Shown piece by piece: positions 1-5,326 of a DNA stretch of 13,904 nt. The position numbers were made by a program, and so were the translations under genes. This DNA comes from JAJRXG01 sp964640065 (GTDB lineage: Bacteria; Bacteroidota; Bacteroidia; Chitinophagales; Saprospiraceae): positions 1 through 13,904 of the forward strand of contig CAZXIE010000100.1 of the NCBI GenBank assembly GCA_964640065.1. Reading direction: 5' to 3'. Numbering within the stretch: the first letter of the stretch is position 1; the number at the start of each line of letters is the position of its first letter. The notes under the pieces are model-generated. The model saw only the letters and a program-made list of their open reading frames with translations. It was not told where the DNA came from and did no database searches.

Positions 1-282
1 TGGAGGTTCTTGCTAGGTAAGTCATGATAATTAGCGAATTCGTGAATTAAGGAATTAGCAAATTAGTGAATTTGGATGGGAGGAGTACGAAGTAGCGACT
101 TAATAGAAGTGAATTAAGGCATAGATCTGCTTTTATAGTTGAATTGCAGCTTGCTGACTCTCTATTTTAAGCAGTTGTTTTTTCTGATACTACACGGGGT
201 TTGCCAATAGGAAATCCAGAATTGCCAGCTGGAAGTTAACCCAGAAATTTGCAATAGAAACGCCCAAATTTAAAGTATCGAT
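1..282. other. Non-coding left flank
   Basis: No open frame of useful length with coding character on either strand. Apart from the tandem repeat at 25-72, the only notable element is a small CCAGCTGG palindrome at 225-232. The left edge may contain the downstream flank of a gene outside the window, but nothing shows this. Confidence 0.5.
25..72. repeat. 8-bp-period intergenic tandem repeat (NNNNAATT units)
   Basis: Six consecutive 8-bp units end in AATT: tgataatt, agcgaatt, cgtgaatt, aaggaatt, agcaaatt, agtgaatt. The array is imperfect but keeps an exact 8-bp register. A 16-bp stretch (ggaattagcaaattag, 51-66) recurs exactly at 11343-11358. Because 8 is not a multiple of 3, the repeated TTAG/TTAA strings put stop codons in several frames, so the array is non-coding. 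Function unknown. Confidence 0.75.
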
Positions 283-285
283 CCA

Positions 286-421
286 GTGGTAATTTCTATA
301 TATAGCTAGACCACGTACCGGTAAACTAAGATTAGCAACGGAGGTAATTTCTACATGTAGTTAGACCAAATACTGCTAATCGAATCATAAAAGAAGCCTC
401 ACTTGTGGGGCTTCTTGTTTT
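286..421 (+). ncRNA. Putative small structured RNA, copy 1
   Basis: On the plus strand this segment folds into (i) GTGGT 286-290 pairing with ACCAC 310-314 around the palindrome CTATATATAG; (ii) an 8-bp perfect stem GATTAGCA 330-337 with TGCTAATC 374-381, enclosing GGT/ACC and the palindrome CTACATGTAG; (iii) an intrinsic terminator at 391-421. The two modules are 26-bp near-repeats (288-313 and 343-368, 3 mismatches); two of the three differences are a compensatory pair that keeps the palindrome. No ORF lies upstream for the terminator to serve. No promoter is visible, and the sequences upstream of the two copies differ, so an internal or local start would be needed. This is inferred from sequence alone and matches no RNA family I recognise. 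Confidence 0.4.
391..421 (+). terminator. Rho-independent terminator in repeat copy 1
   Basis: AAGAAGCCTCA and TGGGGCTTCTT pair as an 11-bp stem with one T-G wobble around a CTTG loop, followed by G and TTTT. This is the classic intrinsic terminator layout for plus-strand transcripts. The nearest thing upstream that could be transcribed is the structured part of the repeat. Confidence 0.75.
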
Positions 422-441
422 GTATGCAGAGGGAGGTACAT

Positions 442-467
442 GTCTGTCGCGAGACGCGAAAGACAAC
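442..467 (+). repeat. GTCT...AGACAAC hairpin, member 1 (inside repeat copy 1)
   Basis: Outer arms GTCT and AGAC enclose TCGCG / CGCGA around an AGA loop, followed by AAC. It is the first of a family that recurs at 644-668 and 750-775 and, inverted, at 904-929, so it is a REP-like dispersed palindrome. Confidence 0.65.
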
Positions 468-553
468 ACACAAGAGATGTCTCGAACTTCATACCCGCGC
501 AACCCTTCGGCTCGGCTCAGGGAACATTGCGCTTGATTAGATGGACGAATTTG

Positions 554-590
554 GTCTTAGAATAAGACAAAAGCGCAAGAGCGCTTTTGT
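554..590. other. Pair of abutting perfect hairpins
   Basis: GTCTTA 554-559 pairs with TAAGAC 563-568. It overlaps by two bases a second, very stable hairpin: ACAAAAGCGC 567-576 with GCGCTTTTGT 581-590 and an AAGA loop (10 bp, no mismatch). The arms contain A4 and T4 tracts, so the second hairpin resembles a bidirectional terminator, but there is no gene next to it to terminate. Confidence 0.6.
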
Positions 591-643
591 GAGTGAACCG
601 CAACAAGCCGGATTTCGGGATTACAGAAAACATTGGTGAGAAC

Positions 644-668
644 GTCTGTCGCGAGAGCGAAAGACAAC
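644..668 (+). repeat. GTCT...AGACAAC hairpin, member 2
   Basis: GTCT and AGAC arms enclose TCGC / GCGA with a GAGA tetraloop (GNRA type), followed by AAC. It is one base shorter than member 1. The shorter inner stem still pairs, as expected if the fold is what is kept. Confidence 0.65.
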
Positions 669-689
669 ATATCGTTTTTTGAAAGTTAA

Positions 690-709
690 GTTTCGTGTGT
701 TTACGAAAC
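690..709. other. Perfect 7-bp inverted repeat
   Basis: GTTTCGT 690-696 pairs with ACGAAAC 703-709 over a GTGTTT loop. It lies between members 2 and 3 of the hairpin family. No adjacent gene; role unknown. Confidence 0.45.
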
Positions 710-749
710 GCTCGGTATTAGATCAGTTTAAGAGCATAGAGCCATCCAA

Positions 750-775
750 GTCTGCGCCAGGAGACGCAAGACAAC
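750..775 (+). repeat. GTCT...AGACAAC hairpin, member 3 (diverged)
   Basis: GTCT and AGAC outer arms and the trailing AAC are intact, but the inner stem is GCG / CGC with a larger loop. The interior sequence differs from members 1 and 2 while pairing is partly maintained. Confidence 0.55.
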
Positions 776-802
776 TTTCTTTTATAATCACATAATTTAA
801 TA

Positions 803-847
803 TCTCCCTTTGGAGGGAGACAAAGAGGGAGGAATTGTGATCACAAT
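803..847. other. TCTCCC/GGGAGA hairpin followed by a 14-bp palindrome
   Basis: TCTCCC 803-808 pairs with GGGAGA 815-820 over a TTTGGA loop. Downstream, ATTGTGATCACAAT (834-847) is a perfect palindrome. The second has half-sites like a CRP/FNR-type operator but lacks the usual central spacer, and no start codon of a believable gene follows, so an operator role is speculative. Confidence 0.45.
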
Positions 848-903
848 AGCTCGACTCAATATGCAAACTTATGTTAGTACTAATGTTCTAATTCCAAATT
901 CCA

Positions 904-929
904 GTTGTCTTGAACGTGTCGCTCAAGTC
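904..929 (-). repeat. GTCT...AGACAAC hairpin, member 4 (inverted, diverged)
   Basis: It begins with GTTGTCT, the reverse complement of the AGACAAC tail of the other members. CTTGA and TCAAG then enclose CG / CG around TGT. The inner sequence is quite different from members 1-3 but still pairs. Membership is less certain than for the others. Confidence 0.4.
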
Positions 930-1166
930 ATCATTTTGTGAGTATTAGCCATAACGACATACATCAATCAAGATAACTAGACACTCCATAATATGAGAAT
1001 GGGTGAGAATTAAAGCTAGTAGCTAAAAAGGTGAGCAGTGTTAGCTAAAAGGCGTACCATGATTCCACCATCACACCGCCTCTAAAAAGTAGAATGAAAG
1101 GAAATTTAGTGGTGCTCTGTTAATAGTAGTACACAACCTGATAGCTTTCGCAAGCAAAATCTATCG

Positions 1167-1198
1167 TCCCGCTCTTGATCATACAATCAAGAGAGGGA
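1167..1198 (-). terminator. Long hairpin downstream of the minus-strand membrane gene
   Basis: CTCTTGAT 1172-1179 pairs with ATCAAGAG 1186-1193 over a 6-nt loop. The stem extends by TCCC 1167-1170 with GGGA 1195-1198 across a single G/A mismatch, giving 12 pairs. It lies 49-80 bp beyond the stop of the gene ending at 1247, a reasonable place for its transcript end. No clear U-tract follows on the minus strand, so it may act as a 3'-end stabiliser instead. Confidence 0.45.
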
Positions 1199-1246
1199 TA
1201 AGATGGAGAGTATAATTTTTTAAGGATTTGAAAGAATACACAACCA

Positions 1247-1933
1247 TCACACCACTTCCAAAAATTCTCTATCAATATCAACTCTCATCTTGATATCATC
1301 AATCCAGAATGTAGATATATGAACGATTACTTTCAACAAGAAGCCATATGAGAGCGCTATAGGGATAAGTAATACTTCGTCTATGTAGTGCCAAAAGCTG
1401 TTGGCCTTTATTATGCCTATGAAAAGTGAACTAATTACAAAGGCGATAACTGCTGCCAAGAATAGTGGTATCCAGAAATTTTGTGTTCGGTATTTTAATT
1501 CAAGAGAAGCAGTGTTTGGAATGCTGCGCATTCTAAATGCGCATATCAAGAGACCTATAGCGGTCAGACCGATTATACTGCTTGAGATGGGAGCTCCCCA
1601 GATACCTAGGCTTTGAAAAGAACTATAAGCAAGGACAGAGAAAAGCAGAAAAATTATAGAAGACTTTACATTGGTCAATCCGAAGGTTTCAGATACAGAC
1701 TTTCTTATCTCGCGATGCTCGATTTCTTTTTGGATACCAATTATGTTTTCCTTTATGTCCGTACTAGATAGTCGCAGAGCATCAGCAAATGAAAGATCCG
1801 GATTGGTATCCATTCTAAGCTCTATATCAGTGGCTAGATGATCTAGGAGTTCAATCTTGACATCTTCATAAGGGATCTCAGAGTGAAGTATGAGTTGATC
1901 TAAAGAGTGGATGTTAGACTTGGAAAGTTCCAT
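1247..1933 (-). CDS. Four-TM membrane protein with N-terminal helical domain, function unknown
   Basis: About 228 residues from the ATG at 1933. A longer reading from a GTG at 2002 exists but would translate a 23-bp perfect inverted repeat (1975-1997) as its first codons, so the internal ATG is preferred. Residues 1-90 are charged and predicted helical, with PYEDVKIELLDHLATDIE near residues 21-38. Four hydrophobic segments follow at about 92-111, 116-134, 154-176 and 182-206. In layout this resembles Bacteroidota membrane proteins that have a short (Y/E)xDVxxELxDH(L/I)A prefix domain and are often encoded beside PadR-type regulators; that is a recollection of the family style, not a match I can verify, and no regulator is next to it here. 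It stands alone between repeat copy 2 and the hairpin region. The product is inferred to sit in the inner membrane; substrate and role are unknown. Confidence 0.75.
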   Translation of the reverse strand: MELSKSNIHSLDQLILHSEIPYEDVKIELLDHLATDIELRMDTNPDLSFADALRLSSTDIKENIIGIQKEIEHREIRKSVSETFGLTNVKSSIIFLLFSVLAYSSFQSLGIWGAPISSSIIGLTAIGLLICAFRMRSIPNTASLELKYRTQNFWIPLFLAAVIAFVISSLFIGIIKANSFWHYIDEVLLIPIALSYGFLLKVIVHISTFWIDDIKMRVDIDREFLEVV

Positions 1934-1974
1934 GATAGACGAGTTATGATCAACACAATATACGGAGAAAATTT

Positions 1975-1997
1975 TATACCTAATATTATTAGGTATA
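1975..1997. promoter_or_regulatory. 23-bp perfect inverted repeat, candidate operator
   Basis: TATACCTAATA (1975-1985) and TATTAGGTATA (1987-1997) are exact reverse complements around a single central T. The element lies 42-64 bp upstream of the chosen ATG of the minus-strand membrane gene and just outside repeat copy 2. Its symmetry and position fit a binding site for a dimeric regulator. No regulator gene is adjacent. Confidence 0.5.
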
Positions 1998-2016
1998 TGC
2001 ACTATCTCTTAGCCCA

Positions 2017-2152
2017 GTGGTAATTTCTATATATAGCTAGACCACGTACCGGTAAACTAAGATTAGCAACGGAGGTAATTTCTACATGTAGTTAGACCAA
2101 ATACTGCTAATCGAATCATAAAAGAAGCCTCACTTGTGGGGCTTCTTGTTTT
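2017..2152 (+). ncRNA. Putative small structured RNA, copy 2
   Basis: Same folds as in copy 1: the GTGGT/ACCAC hairpin, the 8-bp GATTAGCA/TGCTAATC stem around the second module, then the terminator. The upstream flank differs completely from that of copy 1, so any shared promoter must lie within the repeat, or each copy relies on local transcription. The adjacent membrane gene reads away from it. Confidence 0.4.
2122..2152 (+). terminator. Rho-independent terminator in repeat copy 2
   Basis: Second copy of the 11-bp stem with CTTG loop and T-tract. On the plus strand no protein gene precedes it; on the minus strand it lies beyond the stop of the gene ending at 2357 and could only act there if the A-rich side served as a U-tract on that strand. 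Confidence 0.7.
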
Positions 2153-2172
2153 GTATGCAGAGGGAGGTACAT

Positions 2173-2198
2173 GTCTGTCGCGAGACGCGAAAGACAAC
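2173..2198 (+). repeat. GTCT...AGACAAC hairpin inside repeat copy 2
   Basis: Second copy of hairpin member 1, carried within the 252-bp repeat. Confidence 0.65.
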
Positions 2199-2306
2199 AC
2201 ACAAGAGATGTCTCGAACTTCATACCCGCGCAACCCTTCGGCTCGGCTCAGGGAACATTGCGCTTTAGCCGAAGTATGAGAAATATCTAGACAGTATTAT
2301 AGAGAG

Positions 2307-2327
2307 TTGGAAGTTTCAAACTTCCAA
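2307..2327. terminator. Perfect 10-bp inverted repeat after the DUF5723-like gene
   Basis: TTGGAAGTTT (2307-2316) and AAACTTCCAA (2318-2327) surround one C. It lies 30-50 bp past the stop of the minus-strand gene ending at 2357. As RNA it would form a stem of about 8 bp; on the minus strand CTCTC follows rather than a U-run, so it is a weak or U-less terminator or a binding site. Confidence 0.4.
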
Positions 2328-2356
2328 AAGCGCCTTATCTTAAAGTAAAGGAAAAC

Positions 2357-3742
2357 CTAAAACATCGGACACTCCACAGCTTTTCCTCCGCGCTTACCAC
2401 CTTTTTTAAAACCGTCAGATCCAAAAGGTGTGATGCTGATCCTTGCATAGACGTCACTACCTCTGAAGTCGTGATTAAAAAGTACACTTGACAAGTGGTC
2501 TGATCCTATGGTAAGTGGTCCTAATCTAAAGGCAGTTCCGATGCGGAGTCTGCTGAACTCATATACTGAGACTGGGAAGTAGGCCGTGATGGCTCCCTTT
2601 CTGATACTTGGTGTGACGACAAGACTATTCAGTGACTTAATGCTATTCTCGAAGAAGGGGAGTCTTTGGTTGAGTTGTGCGGCTATGGTGATGTCGTTAT
2701 TGTAGTAGTACTCTCCTTGTAGTGTAAGTCGAGTGGGTATACCTACTGAGAATACACTGAAGAAATCTGGTTCGATATCGAGTTCTGATTGCACACTGAG
2801 GATGAAGTCACTCAGGGTTGTGAAGTCCCTCAAGTCTTGTGTTCTAATTTCCTCTACCTCTGCGAATGTCGCCGGAGTATAAGACTCGACATTTGTCTCA
2901 AACTGGATCACTCCTATGTCATGGATGGCAGCGCCGAAGTTCCAGAGATCTGATTGATAATTAAAACCGAGATCTATACCGATGCCACTTCCGTTAAAAT
3001 CAAAAGGTGAGGCATTACCATTGATACTTTGGTTAGTAAATGCTAGATCAAAGTCTACCTGACCTTCAGTGATGATGATGCTATCTTGAAATCGGTAAGT
3101 AAAGTCTTCACCACTTCTTAAAAAACCACCTTCATTGGCTTGTATTAATTTGATATTGACTCCGAAGGAAATGTTTTCTATTTGTTTTGAAAAGTGCGCT
3201 CCGATTTCTAGCCATGATGCTGCGCTGGCAGTGCCAGGATCTACATCGATTTCTTCTGTGAAGAAAGAGTCATTGAGTTCATACACGCCGAAGCCTTGGG
3301 GTATATCTGAAGATGAAAACTCTACACGATACTGGCTGAAGAGACCGACTCTTGTAGATTCATCTAAAGAGAAAGTCAAGGAAGGGCCTAAGATGCGAGT
3401 TTTAAAAAAGAACTCTTTCTGCCCTCCGTCTTCATCAAAAATGATAAGTGGTACATCAGCAGACTCAGGTATGTTGGACCTTAGGTCTACTACGAAGGAT
3501 TCATTTGATCTATTTACGAAAGTGAGAAGACTTGCCTTGCGTAAGAATGCGTAGTCAGTGTGCGCATGAAGGTGGCCACCAATAAGAGTGGCATCCCAAG
3601 CATGAGAAGAATGAACTCCAAGGGCAGGATTGAGATAGATGCGCTCGACACCAGGCAAAGACGGATCACTAAGTGCAGCTGGCATCTGGGACACTAGCAA
3701 CTCAGAGCAAAGCAGTATGCATATGATAACTTTCCATCTCAT
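2357..3742 (-). CDS. Secreted outer-membrane beta-barrel protein, DUF5723-like
   Basis: 461 residues from the ATG at 3742; the longest open frame begins eight codons earlier at a TTG. That TTG adds residues before the signal peptide (MRWKVIICILLCSELLVSQ), so the ATG is preferred. After the signal peptide, ERIYLNPALGVHSSHAWDA (about residues 33-51) resembles the start of the DUF5723 family, where a YLNPA-type motif opens a Bacteroidota-specific barrel. The rest is alternating short hydrophobic/aromatic strands with Gly/Asn/Asp turns, as in an outer-membrane barrel (for example GIGIDLGFNYQSDLWNFGAA), and it ends in a strand-like segment followed by a basic Gly/Lys tail (KKGGKRGGK) and a C-terminal Phe. 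Family function is not known to me; partners may be gliding or surface systems, but nothing here shows this. It is divergent from the Tat-exported oxidoreductase with a 122-bp shared upstream region. Confidence 0.72.
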   Translation of the reverse strand: MRWKVIICILLCSELLVSQMPAALSDPSLPGVERIYLNPALGVHSSHAWDATLIGGHLHAHTDYAFLRKASLLTFVNRSNESFVVDLRSNIPESADVPLIIFDEDGGQKEFFFKTRILGPSLTFSLDESTRVGLFSQYRVEFSSSDIPQGFGVYELNDSFFTEEIDVDPGTASAASWLEIGAHFSKQIENISFGVNIKLIQANEGGFLRSGEDFTYRFQDSIIITEGQVDFDLAFTNQSINGNASPFDFNGSGIGIDLGFNYQSDLWNFGAAIHDIGVIQFETNVESYTPATFAEVEEIRTQDLRDFTTLSDFILSVQSELDIEPDFFSVFSVGIPTRLTLQGEYYYNNDITIAAQLNQRLPFFENSIKSLNSLVVTPSIRKGAITAYFPVSVYEFSRLRIGTAFRLGPLTIGSDHLSSVLFNHDFRGSDVYARISITPFGSDGFKKGGKRGGKAVECPMF

Positions 3743-3864
3743 ATGAGTAAGGTAACGCTGACGCAATATGCGATCTTACTTCGGATATGTATTATGCATA
3801 CTTTCATAGATCTCTGCCAATTACTATCTTACTACCATACTTCATCGAAGACAAAGTAAGTAAA

Positions 3865-5199
3865 ATGAAAAAACAAAACAGAAGATCATTTCTACAGACG
3901 GCCGGAGTCGTAGCAGGAAGTACTGCTTTATCTACTCGTCCCTTGTATGCGGAGGGGCATCTACCGATAGTCGACACTATCAAAGTAGGGCTGATAGGAT
4001 GTGGAGGTCGAGGTACTGGAGCGATAGCGCAAGCGCTACTATCTGGTCAAAAAGTGGAGCTTGTCGCCATGGCAGATGCTTTTAGAGATAATGTCGAAAA
4101 GTGCTATAAGGTCATAAGTGATCCAAAATTCACAGACTGGTCTACTGGAGATGAAGTCGATCTTAATGATCGAATAAATTGTCCACCGGAGCATCGATTT
4201 GATGGATTTGAAGGATATCAAAAGGTGATAGCACTATGCGATGTAGTTGTGATAGCTACACCTCCTGGTTTTAGGCCTATCCACTTTGAAGCTGCTGTGA
4301 AGGCTGGTAAACATGTCTTTATGGAAAAGCCACTAGCGGTAGATGGCCCAGGAGTGAGAAAAGTGCTGGCCGCAGCAGAGTTAGCGAAGCAAAAGAAACT
4401 GAATGTAGTAGTGGGACTACAACGCCACTATCAGACTGTTTATCGGCAGTGGGTTGAGATGCTCCATGGCGGTGTTATCGGAGATATAGTTGCATCAAGA
4501 GTATATTGGAATAGTGCTGGTGTATGGGTACGTGAGCGGAAGTCTGAGCAGACTGAGATGGAGTATCAGATGCGCAACTGGTATTACTTTAATTGGCTGT
4601 GCGGGGATCATATCAATGAGCAGCATATCCATAACTTAGATGTCGGTAACTGGGTGCATCAGGCTTATCCTACTCAAGTACATGGTATGGGCGGTAGGCA
4701 AGTTAGAACAGGTCTCGATCATGGAGAAATCTATGATCATCACTTTCTAGAGTACGAATACGCCGATGGGTCTCGGATGTTCTCGCAATGCAGACATATT
4801 AAGGGCTGTGCTAATAAAGTAAGTGAAGCCTTTCATGGTACTAACGGAAGTGCACCTAAACCGGGATTGATAAAGACGAAAAGCGGACATGTCATCATGG
4901 ATCATGATGATAGTGATGATCCTAATCCATATCAAGTCGAGCATAATGAACTCTTTGCCGCTGTCGCAAATGGGGAATACAAATATGCTGATGCTGAGAA
5001 TGGCGCAAAGGCAACTCTTACTGCTATCATGGGTCGCATGGCTTCGTATTCGGGTCAGGTAGTTACTTGGGAAGATGCACTTAATAGTAATATTGATTTG
5101 TCACCTTCGAAGTATACTTGGGATGCTGATCCACCAGTTATGCCGGATGCCGATGGAAGGTATGCTATCGCAGTACCTGGAGTTAGTAAGGTGGTGTAG
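3865..5199 (+). CDS. Tat-exported Gfo/Idh/MocA-family oxidoreductase
   Basis: 444 residues from the ATG at 3865. An in-frame ATG at 3787 would add 26 residues in front of the twin-arginine signal; the later start puts NRRSFLQTAG at residues 5-14, as expected for a Tat substrate. An N-terminal Rossmann fold carries GLIGCGGRGTG (about 42-52), the NAD(P)-binding glycine motif. AGKHVFMEKP (about 147-156) is the family's signature, with the EKP lysine. CGDHINEQHIHNLD (about 246-259) supplies the His/Asp cluster typical of the C-terminal domain. The end (PDADGRYAIAVPGVSKVV) matches the long secreted subfamily common in Bacteroidota and Planctomycetota. Members oxidise or reduce sugars, cyclitols or their derivatives with a tightly bound cofactor; the substrate cannot be read from sequence. 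It probably acts in the periplasm, folded with its nucleotide in the cytoplasm first. The gene appears monocistronic: 127 bp and an inverted repeat separate it from the next gene. Confidence 0.92.
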   Translation: MKKQNRRSFLQTAGVVAGSTALSTRPLYAEGHLPIVDTIKVGLIGCGGRGTGAIAQALLSGQKVELVAMADAFRDNVEKCYKVISDPKFTDWSTGDEVDLNDRINCPPEHRFDGFEGYQKVIALCDVVVIATPPGFRPIHFEAAVKAGKHVFMEKPLAVDGPGVRKVLAAAELAKQKKLNVVVGLQRHYQTVYRQWVEMLHGGVIGDIVASRVYWNSAGVWVRERKSEQTEMEYQMRNWYYFNWLCGDHINEQHIHNLDVGNWVHQAYPTQVHGMGGRQVRTGLDHGEIYDHHFLEYEYADGSRMFSQCRHIKGCANKVSEAFHGTNGSAPKPGLIKTKSGHVIMDHDDSDDPNPYQVEHNELFAAVANGEYKYADAENGAKATLTAIMGRMASYSGQVVTWEDALNSNIDLSPSKYTWDADPPVMPDADGRYAIAVPGVSKVV

Positions 5200-5213
5200 T
5201 ACATGAATAGTAA

Positions 5214-5265
5214 TAATTTTGCCACTATACCAGAATTCATAGATTATACTTTTTTATATGAATTC
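5214..5265 (+). promoter_or_regulatory. TAnnTTTG box and 9-bp inverted repeat between two genes
   Basis: TAATTTTG (5214-5221) fits the Bacteroidota -7 consensus TAnnTTTG, though no good -33 TTG lies at the usual distance. Just downstream, GAATTCATA (5233-5241) and TATGAATTC (5257-5265) are perfect complements with a 15-nt loop. The pair could be the end of the oxidoreductase transcript or a control site for the S74 gene starting at 5327; the sequence does not decide. Confidence 0.35.
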
Positions 5266-5326
5266 ATGTAGGTCTTAGAAGGATGTTCAAGTGATATTTG
5301 AATAGCACTTTTCTAAACCTACAACT

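Larger units (their letters stand above)
283..534 (+). repeat. 252-bp perfect dispersed repeat, copy 1
   Basis: Base-for-base identical to 2014-2265 (constant offset 1731), with identity ending abruptly on both sides. The repeat is compound: a structured segment with two related hairpins (286-381), an intrinsic terminator (391-421), a GTCT...AGACAAC hairpin (442-467), and a GC-richer tail containing cccttcggctcggctcaggg. GAT directly precedes the element (280-282) and directly follows it (535-537), which could be a 3-bp target duplication. The ends (CCAGTGGTAA and ACATTGCGCTT) are not inverted repeats of each other. There is no ORF inside, so if it moves it is non-autonomous. Confidence 0.93.
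535..1246. other. Gene-free, hairpin-rich region
   Basis: About 700 bp without a credible coding frame on either strand; only very short ATG-started peptides occur. It holds the hairpin family members and palindromes listed separately, plus a short repeat TAGCTAAAA (1020-1028 and 1042-1050). A 21-bp segment at 1068-1088 resembles the 3' end of the neighbouring minus-strand gene (1244-1264, 18 of 21 identical, all three differences transitions), which might be a remnant of a duplicated gene end. Confidence 0.5.
2014..2265 (+). repeat. 252-bp perfect dispersed repeat, copy 2
   Basis: Identical to 283-534 over all 252 bp. TAGC directly precedes (2010-2013) and directly follows (2266-2269) the element, as a 4-bp target duplication would. 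The first copy has GAT on both sides, so the duplicated length would differ by one base, or one case is chance. Copy 2 sits between the start of the four-TM membrane gene and the end of the DUF5723-like gene. Perfect identity suggests recent duplication, active gene conversion or strong constraint. Confidence 0.93.

Noticed and set aside
288..368. A CRISPR array with two repeats and one 29-bp spacer
   Set aside because: Only two units, with three differences; the interval between them is identical in both copies of the 252-bp element and is part of a paired stem (330-337 with 374-381), so it is not a spacer. No cas genes are present.
355..370. GTTAGAC resembles the integron attC core GTTRRRY
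   Set aside because: A partner core in the right orientation and distance is lacking, the first module reads GCTAGAC, and no integrase or cassette is nearby.
834..847. A CRP/FNR operator at ATTGTGATCACAAT
   Set aside because: The half-sites touch without the usual central spacer and no credible gene starts downstream; kept only as a palindrome.
1..1246. Hidden tRNA or rRNA genes in the long gene-free stretch
   Set aside because: No cloverleaf with acceptor stem and T-loop GTTCNANNC-type motif and no rRNA-like conserved blocks were seen on either strand.
3135..3554. 139-codon plus-strand open frame
   Set aside because: It lies wholly opposite the DUF5723-like gene, has no coherent domain or hydrophobic pattern, and is the antisense shadow of that gene.
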